22,811 bases of DNA, taken from positions 1 to 22,811 of the forward strand of contig CAYRWK010000007.1 in NCBI GenBank assembly GCA_964427965.1. The letters are read 5' to 3'. A program made the translations under genes and the position numbers. The number at the start of each line of letters is the position of its first letter. The stretch's first letter is position 1. Below, one piece after another: positions 16,237-21,694 of this stretch. This DNA is from CAYRWK01 sp964427965. GTDB taxonomy: Bacteria; Patescibacteriota; WWE3; UBA101185; UBA10185. The notes under the pieces were generated by a model that was not told where the DNA came from, made no database searches, and was given only the letters and a program-made list of their open reading frames with translations.

Positions 16237-16254
16237 ATTCTGAGTGATTGCTGA
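16237..16254 (-). promoter_or_regulatory. second predicted response-regulator operator, TCAGCAA-N4-TCAGAAT
   Basis: On the minus strand TCAGCAA is followed by 4 nt and TCAGAAT, again 11 bp start to start. One half-site is identical and the other matches five of seven bases of the repeat before the response-regulator operon. It lies 45 bp upstream of the Spy-like start codon. Confidence 0.5.
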
Positions 16255-16283
16255 GATTAGTTGTTATCGACTACTCTTGAATG

Positions 16284-16289
16284 TAAAAT
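16284..16289 (+). promoter_or_regulatory. possible -10 box TAAAAT of the hydrolase gene
   Basis: TAAAAT, preceded directly by TG, lies 10 nt before the ATG at 16300. The predicted leader is about 4 nt, so the mRNA would be nearly leaderless. Confidence 0.4.
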
Positions 16290-16299
16290 TATCAGTAAT

Positions 16300-16791
16300 A
16301 TGCTTACGGTTGTTTTACCCGGATATTCCCCTTCAAATAAAGCTTGGGTTTTAGAAACTAAAAGACAGTTGGAGGTTAGTGGGGAGGTTTACGCTCATGG
16401 GTGGAGACATTGGGATGGTAGTTCTGTTTTTGATTCCGATTTTGAAATTGCAAAAATTATTGATGTTGTTGGAGATACTGATTTGAATTTTGTGGCTAAA
16501 TCTGTTGGTACTGATGTATTGATGAAGTTACTTCCAAAGATTGTGAAGCATGTTAGTAAGATTGTTTTGTGTGGTATTCCTATTGATCCTATAAAGCATA
16601 CGGGTAGTTTTAAGCTTGTTGATCCTGAAAAGATATTAGTTATTCAAAATACGGGGGATCCTTTTATGCCCAGCAAACTTATTAAGTCATATATTGGGCT
16701 GATAAATAGAAAGATTAGGGTTTTGGAGAAGAAGGCAGATAATCATGATTACCCATACTATGAGGATTTTAGATCGTTTCTTTTTATCTAA
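16300..16791 (+). CDS. small alpha/beta-hydrolase-fold protein
   Basis: 163 residues from the chosen ATG. It opens with a strand and oxyanion-type turn (TVVLPGYSPSNKAW), has a nucleophile elbow AKSVG with S68, a late acid D120 in NTGDPF and H149 in ADNHDY, in the order and spacing of an alpha/beta-hydrolase triad. It is shorter than typical family members (often over 200 residues) and lacks a lid domain, like RBBP9/YdeN-type or KANL3-type mini-hydrolases. Substrate unknown. It has no signal peptide, so it is cytoplasmic. An upstream TTG at 16261 would add 13 residues of poor quality; MLTVVLPGYS is the natural start. The 3' end overlaps the Gmad2 gene by 8 bp, tail to tail. Confidence 0.75.
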   Translation: MLTVVLPGYSPSNKAWVLETKRQLEVSGEVYAHGWRHWDGSSVFDSDFEIAKIIDVVGDTDLNFVAKSVGTDVLMKLLPKIVKHVSKIVLCGIPIDPIKHTGSFKLVDPEKILVIQNTGDPFMPSKLIKSYIGLINRKIRVLEKKADNHDYPYYEDFRSFLFI

Positions 16792-17212
16792 ACCTTATAG
16801 GTATTCTCACCTCATCGTCAAGTTCTCTCATATCGGATGGATTGTCTTTAGTGAGTACCAGTGTTCCGGTATCGGAGGCAGGTGTTGTGAACTCAAAAGT
16901 TCTTTCAAATTCTACAAAGTCTGTGACCATCCAGTCCCCTTTTGCACTTACATACGTTTGAAATACAATATTATTATCTGAGTCCAAGATACTAATTGGA
17001 AAATCTCCTTCAAAATACCATGTACCCACTGCCTTACCTTTAATTGTAAGAGGGCTTGTTATTATTTCGTTTGGTTTTGGTGAATATAATACTAATTGTG
17101 TTGAGGCATTTTCTGCTTTTTGTTTTTGATATGTTGTGTATTTAAGTATAAGAAACGAGGTTACGATAACACTAAGTATTAGGATGCCTATTACTAATAG
17201 TTTTTTAATCAT
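16784..17212 (-). CDS. membrane-anchored Gmad2-domain protein
   Basis: 142 residues: N-terminal transmembrane anchor (about 4-24), short linker, then an immunoglobulin-like Gmad2 domain (about 43-140) with characteristic SPKPNEIITSPLTIKGKAVG, GTWYFEGDFPISILD and a late TGTLVLTKDNPSD segment. Gmad2 domains occur at the surface of spore formers and many CPR bacteria; their role is thought to be binding or structural, not catalytic. The ATG at 17212 has TGcTAATAT 6 nt upstream. It is divergent from the exonuclease gene and ends overlapping the hydrolase gene. Confidence 0.8.
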   Translation of the reverse strand: MIKKLLVIGILILSVIVTSFLILKYTTYQKQKAENASTQLVLYSPKPNEIITSPLTIKGKAVGTWYFEGDFPISILDSDNNIVFQTYVSAKGDWMVTDFVEFERTFEFTTPASDTGTLVLTKDNPSDMRELDDEVRIPIRFR

Positions 17213-17218
17213 AAATAT

Positions 17219-17227
17219 ATATTAGCA
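17219..17227 (-). promoter_or_regulatory. extended -10 (TGcTAATAT) for the Gmad2 gene, predicted leaderless
   Basis: TGC-TAATAT has a 6-nt gap to the ATG at 17212. The same nine bases with the same gap precede the DUF5678 gene at 20512, which makes chance less likely. Confidence 0.55.
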
Positions 17228-17244
17228 GTTTTTTATGATGTGGA

Positions 17245-17250
17245 TATAAT
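17245..17250 (+). promoter_or_regulatory. -10 box TATAAT for the exonuclease gene
   Basis: A consensus TATAAT has TTAGCA 17 bp upstream as a possible -35 (17222-17227, inside the divergent Gmad2 promoter). Predicted initiation near 17257 leaves a leader of about 16 nt before the ATG at 17273. This is one reason to reject the GTG at 17240, which would lie upstream of transcription. Confidence 0.6.
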
Positions 17251-17272
17251 ACTCATACGGGATTTTTGGTAT

Positions 17273-17920
17273 ATGAATGTTAATAAATTATTACAAACAC
17301 CGTTAAGTGAATTAGATTTTTCTGTTGTTGATGTTGAAACAACAGGTATGAGTGCACAGTTTAACCGTATTATGGATATAGGTATTGTTAAGATGAGGGG
17401 TTCAATTATTGTTGACAGGTGGCAAGCTCTTATCGATCCTAAGCAGGATGTCCCCTACTGGATTACTTTTTATACGCATCTTTCAAATACTCATGTTAAG
17501 GGACAGCCTTCTTTTGATAAGTTTGCTCCAAAGATTTTAGAGTTATTATCTGAGTCTGTTTTTGTGGCACATAATGTTTCTTTTGATTATGGGTTTGTTG
17601 AGAGTGAGTATAAAAGACTTGGTGTTAGGTTTGAGGCACCTAAGATTTGTACTGTTAAGCTTGGAAGGGGTTTATTGCCCCAGTTATCGAGCTTAAATTT
17701 AGATAGTTTATCCAAGCATTATAATATTGAAATTACTGATCGTCATAGGGCATTACCTGATGCTGAGGCTACTGCTATTGTTTTGTCTAAGTTTATTGAT
17801 GTTGCACAAAAGGATTTTGGAGCTAAGAATTTTATGGATTTAAGTAAGTTGCAAAGGGCGTATATGCCTTTTTCTAGGGGTAGAAGATTGGGAGGTTTTC
17901 CTAATCTTTTTACTAAATAG
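17273..17920 (+). CDS. DEDDh 3'-5' exonuclease (DnaQ/epsilon-like)
   Basis: 215 residues. All exonuclease motifs are present: Exo I VVDVETTG (D20, E22), Exo II VAHNVSFDYGF (N101, D105) and Exo III DRHRALPDAEAT (H158, D163). This gives the DEDDh set of DNA polymerase III epsilon, PolC and RNase T relatives, which remove 3' nucleotides with two metal ions. The protein is short and stand-alone, without a polymerase or UvrC-like domain, so it could be a proofreading subunit or a repair or RNA-trimming nuclease. The ATG at 17273 is chosen over a GTG at 17240, because TATAAT lies between them and the family homology begins soon after the later start. Confidence 0.88.
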   Translation: MNVNKLLQTPLSELDFSVVDVETTGMSAQFNRIMDIGIVKMRGSIIVDRWQALIDPKQDVPYWITFYTHLSNTHVKGQPSFDKFAPKILELLSESVFVAHNVSFDYGFVESEYKRLGVRFEAPKICTVKLGRGLLPQLSSLNLDSLSKHYNIEITDRHRALPDAEATAIVLSKFIDVAQKDFGAKNFMDLSKLQRAYMPFSRGRRLGGFPNLFTK

Positions 17921-18063
17921 TTGTTATTGTATGAGCTTTGAACTAAGAATTTATCTAGTCTATGCTGCATCCACACAATATGCTGTTTTACAGTAAAGGG
18001 TTTTCCTCTTACAGATAATTTTGTTCCGGGTTTTATGGTGTGAACTAGTTCTTTGTGTGTCAT
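17743..18063 (-). pseudogene. small ORF with DUF4178-like start, C-terminal half antisense to the exonuclease gene; possibly a truncated gene
   Basis: 106 codons. The first half (about 1-50: IKPGTKLSVRGKPFTVK, then LDKFLVQSSYNNNYLV) reads like a small beta-rich domain resembling DUF4178, and is unlikely to arise by chance. The second half lies antisense to the conserved Exo III region of the exonuclease and looks like a shadow translation. A simple reading is that the original gene lost its 3' part and now reads through into its neighbour. Alternatively a real short protein carries a long accidental tail. It begins 5 nt behind the HepT-like gene, so it may be co-transcribed with the toxin-antitoxin pair. 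No Shine-Dalgarno sequence at normal distance. Confidence 0.4.
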
Positions 18064-18068
18064 GTTTT

Positions 18069-18425
18069 TTAATTATCCTGTTTATGATTAATGTTAATAA
18101 TACCAGTTAGAACTTTTCTTAAACTAACTAAATCTTGGTTAATGGTTTTCCATAATTCATCTGTATCCACCATATCGTAATCGTGAACAAGAACGTTTCT
18201 CATCGCAATAGCATCCTTTGCGGGGATTTCCGGATGGGATTTGAGAAAATCAGCATCGAGTTTATTTAACGCCTCTCCAATTATTGCAATCTGTCTAATT
18301 ACAGCATCGATTTTTTCATGATTTTGTTCAAATTCTCCTTGGCTAATTCCGCATATGTAGTCGTCAAGAATCCAATCAATTGCATTAAGGGCGTCCTGAA
18401 TATAAATAACGTTATCTTTTTTCAT
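18069..18425 (-). CDS. hepT: HepT-like HEPN-domain toxin (DUF86)
   Basis: 118 residues, all-helical, with the HEPN ribonuclease signature RX4HXY as R76-NVLV-H81-D-Y83 near the end. HepT toxins cut RNA as dimers; in studied pairs the partner MntA transfers AMP groups to the Tyr of this motif and switches the toxin off. The conserved start (YIQDALNAIDWILDDY) and IGEALNKL segment fit DUF86. It overlaps the 3' end of the nucleotidyltransferase gene by 14 bp, the usual antitoxin-first, toxin-second layout. All motif residues are intact, so the toxin appears active. It may act in phage defence or plasmid-type stabilisation; the window does not say which. Confidence 0.9.
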   Translation of the reverse strand: MKKDNVIYIQDALNAIDWILDDYICGISQGEFEQNHEKIDAVIRQIAIIGEALNKLDADFLKSHPEIPAKDAIAMRNVLVHDYDMVDTDELWKTINQDLVSLRKVLTGIININHKQDN

Positions 18426-18699
18426 ATATAACTTGTAAATCTTTTTCTACACTATGCTTAAGTGCGGGCTTTAGTGATTTATACGAGACCAAGTCTACGT
18501 CCCTACCTAATACATCAGTTAAATTGTTAATTAACCTGCCTTTTTCAAGTAGAGATAGAGGTTGAAGGTATTTAGCCAGCAAGTCGACGTCACTATTTTC
18601 GTGACAGTCTCCCCGTGCGAAAGAACCAAACAGTCCGAGGTATTCTACCCCGTTTTGAATGCATAGTTCTTTAATTTTTTCTTTTTGGTTTTCGTTCAT
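18412..18699 (-). CDS. mntA: MntA-like nucleotidyltransferase antitoxin
   Basis: 95 residues. Minimal nucleotidyltransferase fold with GSFARG (G25, S26), the metal pair SDVDLL (D37, D39) and a third acid in GRDVDLV (D67/D69). Size and motifs match MntA, the antitoxin that AMPylates HepT. It is first in the operon and overlaps the toxin gene by 14 bp, which would couple their translation. The promoter is TGgTAAAAT with a 6-nt gap to the ATG, so the toxin-antitoxin mRNA is predicted to be leaderless. Confidence 0.9.
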   Translation of the reverse strand: MNENQKEKIKELCIQNGVEYLGLFGSFARGDCHENSDVDLLAKYLQPLSLLEKGRLINNLTDVLGRDVDLVSYKSLKPALKHSVEKDLQVIYEKR

Positions 18700-18705
18700 G
18701 TCACT

Positions 18706-18714
18706 ATTTTACCA
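18706..18714 (-). promoter_or_regulatory. extended -10 (TGgTAAAAT) of the MntA-HepT operon, predicted leaderless
   Basis: TGG-TAAAAT has a 6-nt gap to the ATG at 18699. The bases from -10 to start (TAAAAT-agtgac) closely resemble those of the gene at 19383 (TACAAT-agtgca). Confidence 0.6.
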
Positions 18715-18737
18715 AAAAATGCTTGATTAATGCATTT
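18714..18737 (-). terminator. weak intrinsic terminator behind the 210-aa gene
   Basis: On the minus strand AAATGC, a 9-nt loop and GCATTT form a 6-bp hairpin that runs into a T-rich stretch (six T in a row counting the stem end). It lies between the stop at 18751 and the MntA promoter. The stem is short and AT-rich, so strength is doubtful. Confidence 0.4.
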
Positions 18738-18750
18738 ATAACTAAGTCGT

Positions 18751-19383
18751 TTAGTCCGAACTAGTGTCTGATTTTTCTTTTTGAGCATTTATTCCGGCAC
18801 TTACAGATGCAACTAATAATCTATAAAAATCCTTTTGTGCAAATTCTTTTAGCTTAGCGTCCATTTCTGCTTTTTCTTTATCAAAATTACTGTTTTTTGC
18901 AGTATTAAGGTAGTATTTATATGTTTTATATTCGATTATTATCTTTTTTACTATTGTTTCTTTGATGTAAAATTCTTTGTTAACTAAGGATTCTTTTACA
19001 AAGCCTGTAACTACTGCCCACGGAACTGTACACTCCTCTCCTATTAGTCTTACCATTATCATATAAACGTCCGTGCTGTCTGAAAGGTCGTAGATTGCTT
19101 TTTCTAACGAGGATAGGTTGCTTCCGTCACCTTTTCTAGTTGCTGTAATAATTTTTTTAGGGAATATGCCTAACACTTTCTTTGTATCTTGTTTTAGTTC
19201 TATATAGCCGTTTAAGTATAGGTAGGCAAAGGCGGCTTCTGCGGTAAGATTACCAAGTTTTATTACGTTTAGTTTAATTCCGTTTGGAAGTTCTTCTTTG
19301 TTTTGTAAAAAGGAAGCTTCCGGTACATATTTTTGGGCGTATAAGTAAATAAGTTCTGAGAATGTTAGTTCGGTGTTATTCAT
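18751..19383 (-). CDS. 210-aa cytoplasmic protein, function unknown (possibly GPP34-like)
   Basis: No firm family. The order of segments, LTAEAAFAYLYLNGYIEL (about 48-65), LGIFPKKIITATRKGDG, LSSLEKAIYDLSD and then VTGFVKESLVNKEFYIKE, resembles the helical core of GPP34/GOLPH3-like proteins, where a helix-turn with a GRI-type motif is followed by LV-rGVL-type segments. The match is by eye and weak. There is no signal peptide or transmembrane helix; the C-terminus is a charged helix and a Ser/Asp tail. The ATG at 19383 has an extended -10 (TGaTACAAT) 6 nt upstream. It is divergent from the DUF4112 gene. Confidence 0.6.
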   Translation of the reverse strand: MNNTELTFSELIYLYAQKYVPEASFLQNKEELPNGIKLNVIKLGNLTAEAAFAYLYLNGYIELKQDTKKVLGIFPKKIITATRKGDGSNLSSLEKAIYDLSDSTDVYMIMVRLIGEECTVPWAVVTGFVKESLVNKEFYIKETIVKKIIIEYKTYKYYLNTAKNSNFDKEKAEMDAKLKEFAQKDFYRLLVASVSAGINAQKEKSDTSSD

Positions 19384-19389
19384 TGCACT

Positions 19390-19398
19390 ATTGTATCA
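19390..19398 (-). promoter_or_regulatory. extended -10 (TGaTACAAT) for the 210-aa gene, predicted leaderless
   Basis: TGA-TACAAT has a 6-nt gap to the ATG at 19383. The identical nine bases precede the gene at 21545 with a 7-nt gap. Confidence 0.6.
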
Positions 19399-19447
19399 CG
19401 CATCCTCGATCCGCCGGCTTGTGTTTTGCAATAAAATCGGTTGAGTA

Positions 19448-19456
19448 TGCTATAAC
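19448..19456 (+). promoter_or_regulatory. extended -10 (TGcTATAAC) for the DUF4112 gene
   Basis: TGC-TATAAC gives predicted initiation near 19463 and a leader of about 36 nt, so this gene departs from the leaderless pattern. TTGCAA at 19426 is a poor -35 at 19 bp. No Shine-Dalgarno sequence is seen near the ATG at 19499. Confidence 0.4.
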
Positions 19457-19498
19457 TATATGGAGAATAAACTTAAGAAGTAGAGTCTGCATTGAGTT

Positions 19499-19849
19499 AT
19501 GGATAAACACTATAGAACAGCAACGTTTTTAGCAAACCTTTTGGACAACCAATTTAGTTTTTTTGGGTTAAGATTTGGATTGGATCCTATACTTGGAATT
19601 ATTCCCGGTGGTGGGGATATGATCTCCTTGCTGGTCTCGTTATACATTTTGTGGGCTGGTATTCAGATGAATGTTCCTCAACACAAACTTAGAAAGATGT
19701 TTATAAACATAGTTTTAGATTTCGCTATTGGTTTTGTACCAGTACTTGGTGATATTGCAGATTTTACATTTAAGTCTAATTTAATGAATTTAGAAATTTT
19801 AAAGAAACATATGGAAAAAGATATTATTGAGGGCGAGGTCGTTAGTTAA
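19499..19849 (+). CDS. DUF4112 membrane protein
   Basis: 116 residues. The sequence matches the DUF4112 pattern in order: LANLLDNQFSFFGLRFGLDP, ILGIIPGGGDMISLLVSLYIL, a central helix, and FAIGFVPVLGDIADFTFKSN followed by an N-rich helix. Two Gly-Asp turns (PGGGD and VLGD) repeat, which suggests an internal duplication of a hydrophobic hairpin. The family is membrane associated and of unknown function. An in-frame stop lies just upstream, so 19499 is the first possible ATG. It ends 21 bp from the end of the retropepsin gene, tail to tail. Confidence 0.85.
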   Translation: MDKHYRTATFLANLLDNQFSFFGLRFGLDPILGIIPGGGDMISLLVSLYILWAGIQMNVPQHKLRKMFINIVLDFAIGFVPVLGDIADFTFKSNLMNLEILKKHMEKDIIEGEVVS

Positions 19850-19870
19850 ATTTTTTCTTAAGACCGACTA

Positions 19871-20299
19871 TTATTTTACTGGTGTTAACTCCATTCGTTC
19901 CTTGTGACATTCAAATTTAACAATCCATTTGTTAAAAAAGCCATCTTGACCTAATAACCCATATGCTAGTTTTTCCATATCGAAAGAAAATCCTACATCA
20001 CATGTGTGTTTATACCCGCCTATTTTAAATGTAATTTTATGAAAATATGCTATCTGCGGTTGACCGGATGTGCCGTAAAACGTAAGGGGCTTTCCTGTTT
20101 TTATATCTAAACCAAGTAGTTCGCCAATTGATGCGTGAAATAGACAATAATCGGCACCTGAATCGATGATTACAAGATATCCGAAAGTACCCTCTCTTGT
20201 TTCAAAGTCGATTTGAATAACCGGTCTCAATGAAGACTTTTTGTTTGGAAATGGGCAGTTTTCTTTATCTACAGGAAATTTTTGATAGTCAAACTTCAT
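19871..20299 (-). CDS. retropepsin-like aspartic protease
   Basis: 142 residues with the clan AA fold: a first strand pair (RPVIQIDFETREGTFGYLV), the catalytic IDSGAD motif (D46-S-G), flap region (TFYGTSGQ) and the second psi-loop GLLGQDGFF (114-122). Retropepsins work as homodimers, each chain giving one Asp. There is no signal peptide or anchor, so it should act in the cytoplasm. It lies 15 nt behind the DUF5678 gene and is probably co-transcribed with it. Substrate unknown. No Shine-Dalgarno sequence; a TATAAA 14 nt before the ATG could be a separate, near-leaderless promoter. Confidence 0.8.
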   Translation of the reverse strand: MKFDYQKFPVDKENCPFPNKKSSLRPVIQIDFETREGTFGYLVIIDSGADYCLFHASIGELLGLDIKTGKPLTFYGTSGQPQIAYFHKITFKIGGYKHTCDVGFSFDMEKLAYGLLGQDGFFNKWIVKFECHKERMELTPVK

Positions 20300-20314
20300 T
20301 TATAGGAGATAAGT

Positions 20315-20512
20315 TTATAAAATATAAGTACCGTAGTTTTTGGGTACTCTTGTTAAAACAGGGTTATTAGTGCCCATTTTTTTAGCTTTCTGCATCACGC
20401 TTTTTGGGGTCATTCCTACTGCGATTACTTTTGTAGTAATTGGGCTTAAGGCTACCCATTTGCTGGATATATTCTTAAGTGTTTTTGATAAGATTAAGGT
20501 TTTAATTTTCAT
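20315..20512 (-). CDS. DUF5678-like small protein
   Basis: 65 residues. The core reads SSKWVALSP, then KVIAVGMTPKSVMQKAKKMG, then NNPVLTRVPK, which matches DUF5678: a beta-beta-alpha-beta unit ending in a VP motif. Function unknown. It is basic and soluble. The gene stands directly before the retropepsin-like gene, 15 nt apart, an arrangement that suggests a functional pair. The ATG at 20512 has TGcTAATAT 6 nt upstream. The antisense frame is hydrophobic, as expected for a shadow of this gene. Confidence 0.7.
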   Translation of the reverse strand: MKIKTLILSKTLKNISSKWVALSPITTKVIAVGMTPKSVMQKAKKMGTNNPVLTRVPKNYGTYIL

Positions 20513-20518
20513 ATTTGG

Positions 20519-20527
20519 ATATTAGCA
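20519..20527 (-). promoter_or_regulatory. extended -10 (TGcTAATAT) for the DUF5678-protease pair, predicted leaderless
   Basis: TGC-TAATAT has a 6-nt gap to the ATG at 20512; identical to the box before the Gmad2 gene at 17212. Confidence 0.55.
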
Positions 20528-20580
20528 TATTTTGGGAAGTTTTTTGTTTTTTAACGGAATTAATAATCAAGGTGTGGGCA

Positions 20581-20988
20581 TTAGTCGATAACACCTGCTT
20601 TAATCAATGTTGGTATAAGTCGAAGTTTGGCGGCGTTTCCGATATCGATTAATTCACTTTCGTATGCTGAGTTAACCCATCTTATTTCTTCAATATCTTC
20701 TCCCTTGTTAATAGTGCCGACAATATCAGCTGTATATATTATAAATTTTATAAGTACGTTTTCATGCCTACCGGGCAAGATAAACTCATCAAAAGGTTTA
20801 GCGTTTATTAATCCTATTCCAATTTCTTCTAGTACTTCTCGGTTTAGTGTGTCCTGCAGAGACTCGCCTTCCTCCTGCCCACCACCTGGTAACTGGAATA
20901 GCGTTTTACCTTTTTCACGCGTCATTAGTATTTTTCTATTTTGTATTTCTAAAAGCCCTACCCAGGTTATGCTAAACGTATTGAGCAT
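20581..20988 (-). CDS. NUDIX hydrolase
   Basis: 135 residues. The NUDIX box GX5EX7REUXEEXGU is complete: G36, E42, R50-E51, E54-E55, G57 in GGQEEGESLQDTLNREVLEE. Such enzymes cleave nucleoside diphosphates linked to another group and need Mg or Mn bound by the box glutamates. The substrate cannot be told; the LPGGGQEEGES context is common to MutT-type and 8-oxo-dGTP or nucleotide-sugar clean-up enzymes. The ATG at 20988 has a consensus TATAAT 6 nt upstream, overlapping the TAA stop of the HAD remnant. Confidence 0.9.
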   Translation of the reverse strand: MLNTFSITWVGLLEIQNRKILMTREKGKTLFQLPGGGQEEGESLQDTLNREVLEEIGIGLINAKPFDEFILPGRHENVLIKFIIYTADIVGTINKGEDIEEIRWVNSAYESELIDIGNAAKLRLIPTLIKAGVID

Positions 20989-20994
20989 TTATTA

Positions 20995-21000
20995 ATTATA
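20995..21000 (-). promoter_or_regulatory. -10 box TATAAT for the NUDIX gene, predicted leaderless
   Basis: A consensus TATAAT has 6 nt to the ATG at 20988. The stop codon of the upstream HAD remnant forms part of the box. Confidence 0.65.
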
Positions 21001-21289
21001 CCCACTTAAGAACATTGTTTATATAAGAAAGTGTTTCTTTAGAATACAAATCATTTGTAATATAGAACCTGTTTCCTAACAAACCTTGAATATAGCTTAC
21101 ATAGTCTTGGGATCTTACATCGTATACATCTTGTAGTTTTCTGGATGGGACCCATATAGATGCTACCTTTGCGTTTAAAGCAGCAAAAAAGTCGGCTCTG
21201 CTGTCTCCAATATATACAACATTTTTTGTAAATCCCATGTCGTCTCTTATTGGGTGGTATTTGTTTAATGTTGTTATACTAATGAAAAA
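20996..21289 (-). pseudogene. remnant of a HAD-superfamily phosphatase (C-terminal part only)
   Basis: The frame holds the late HAD motif VYIGDSRADFFAALNAKVASIWV, with the GDSxxD acid motif and the following strand typical of phosphoglycolate-phosphatase-like enzymes. The first possible ATG is at 21238, giving 80 residues, but plausible HAD sequence (LNKYHPIRDD) continues upstream of it to an in-frame TAA at 21290-21292. The N-terminal DxD nucleophile motif and cap are absent, so the product cannot be an active HAD enzyme. No promoter with the local pattern precedes 21238. I read it as a 5'-deleted gene; a short expressed protein is less likely. Confidence 0.6.
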
Positions 21290-21326
21290 TTACTGGCTAT
21301 CCGTCTGTGGATTTATTGGATCTTTT

Positions 21327-21545
21327 TTAGTAATTCAGTCCATTAGGTAACTTAGGCAAACATATATTTTCATTAGGGTTAGATGTCGGGGCAAAACCTA
21401 GTCCGTAGCAGCATTTTTCTTTTCCAATTATGTAAGTTTGGTTTACTTTCTTACAGCTTATAGGAAGTAAGCCAAATTTGAAGGCTACAATTAAGCTGAT
21501 GGTGGCCAAAACTAGAATAAGTACTATAGCTGGAAAAATTTTCAT
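21327..21545 (-). CDS. small membrane-anchored Cys-containing protein, function unknown
   Basis: 72 residues: N-terminal hydrophobic segment (about 4-27) then a short polar domain with four Cys (CKK, KEKCCYG, ENICLPK), possibly two disulfide bonds outside the cell. There is no lipobox, so the segment is either a signal peptide or an anchor. No family recognised. The gene is supported by an extended -10 (TGaTACAAT) 7 nt before the ATG. Confidence 0.6.
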   Translation of the reverse strand: MKIFPAIVLILVLATISLIVAFKFGLLPISCKKVNQTYIIGKEKCCYGLGFAPTSNPNENICLPKLPNGLNY

Positions 21546-21552
21546 TAAACAG

Positions 21553-21561
21553 ATTGTATCA
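21553..21561 (-). promoter_or_regulatory. extended -10 (TGaTACAAT) for the 72-aa gene, predicted near-leaderless
   Basis: TGA-TACAAT has a 7-nt gap to the ATG at 21545, predicting a leader of 0-1 nt. Same nine bases as before the gene at 19383. Confidence 0.55.
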
Positions 21562-21660
21562 TGATAAAGGATAGGTTGACCTGGCTACTATGGCCGATCA
21601 TCCGGAAGAAAGCTCGAACACTTTGTTGCTAGGAAAACTATAAATATACTATTACACCAT

Positions 21661-21688
21661 TTGACTATTTAGCTGTTTCAACTACTAT
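21661..21688 (+). promoter_or_regulatory. sigma-70 promoter TTGACT-16 bp-TACTAT of the glycoside hydrolase gene, predicted leaderless
   Basis: This is the one predicted leaderless promoter with a good -35. TTGACT (21661-21666) and TACTAT (21683-21688) are 16 bp apart, and 6 nt remain to the ATG at 21695. The geometry supports ATG 21695 over the TTG two codons earlier. The rest of the 21562-21660 spacer shows no gene or clear structure. Confidence 0.6.
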
Positions 21689-21694
21689 TTGTGT

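Noticed and set aside
16261..16299. TTG at 16261 as start of the hydrolase gene
   Set aside because: The extra 13 residues are not family-like, and the TAAAAT box at 16284 would lie inside the gene; ATG 16300 is preferred.
17240..17272. GTG at 17240 as start of the exonuclease
   Set aside because: A consensus TATAAT at 17245-17250 places transcription initiation downstream of this codon.
19460..19483. Seven-codon upstream ORF (MENKLKK) before the DUF4112 gene as a leader peptide
   Set aside because: The predicted initiation point near 19463 lies behind its ATG, and no ribosome binding site supports it.
20340..20525. Hydrophobic 61-aa plus-strand frame
   Set aside because: It is the antisense shadow of the DUF5678 gene, which has family motifs and a promoter.
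21282..21350. 22-codon plus-strand ORF (MKNYWLSVCGF and on) behind an extended -10 (TGtTATACT)
   Set aside because: It looks like the start of a membrane protein, but the gap from -10 to ATG is only 1 nt and the frame overlaps the 72-aa gene; too short to support.
21562..21660. Possible small RNA or tRNA-like element in the spacer before the glycoside hydrolase
   Set aside because: The stretch has somewhat more G and C, but no cloverleaf, T-loop consensus or stable hairpin could be traced by eye.
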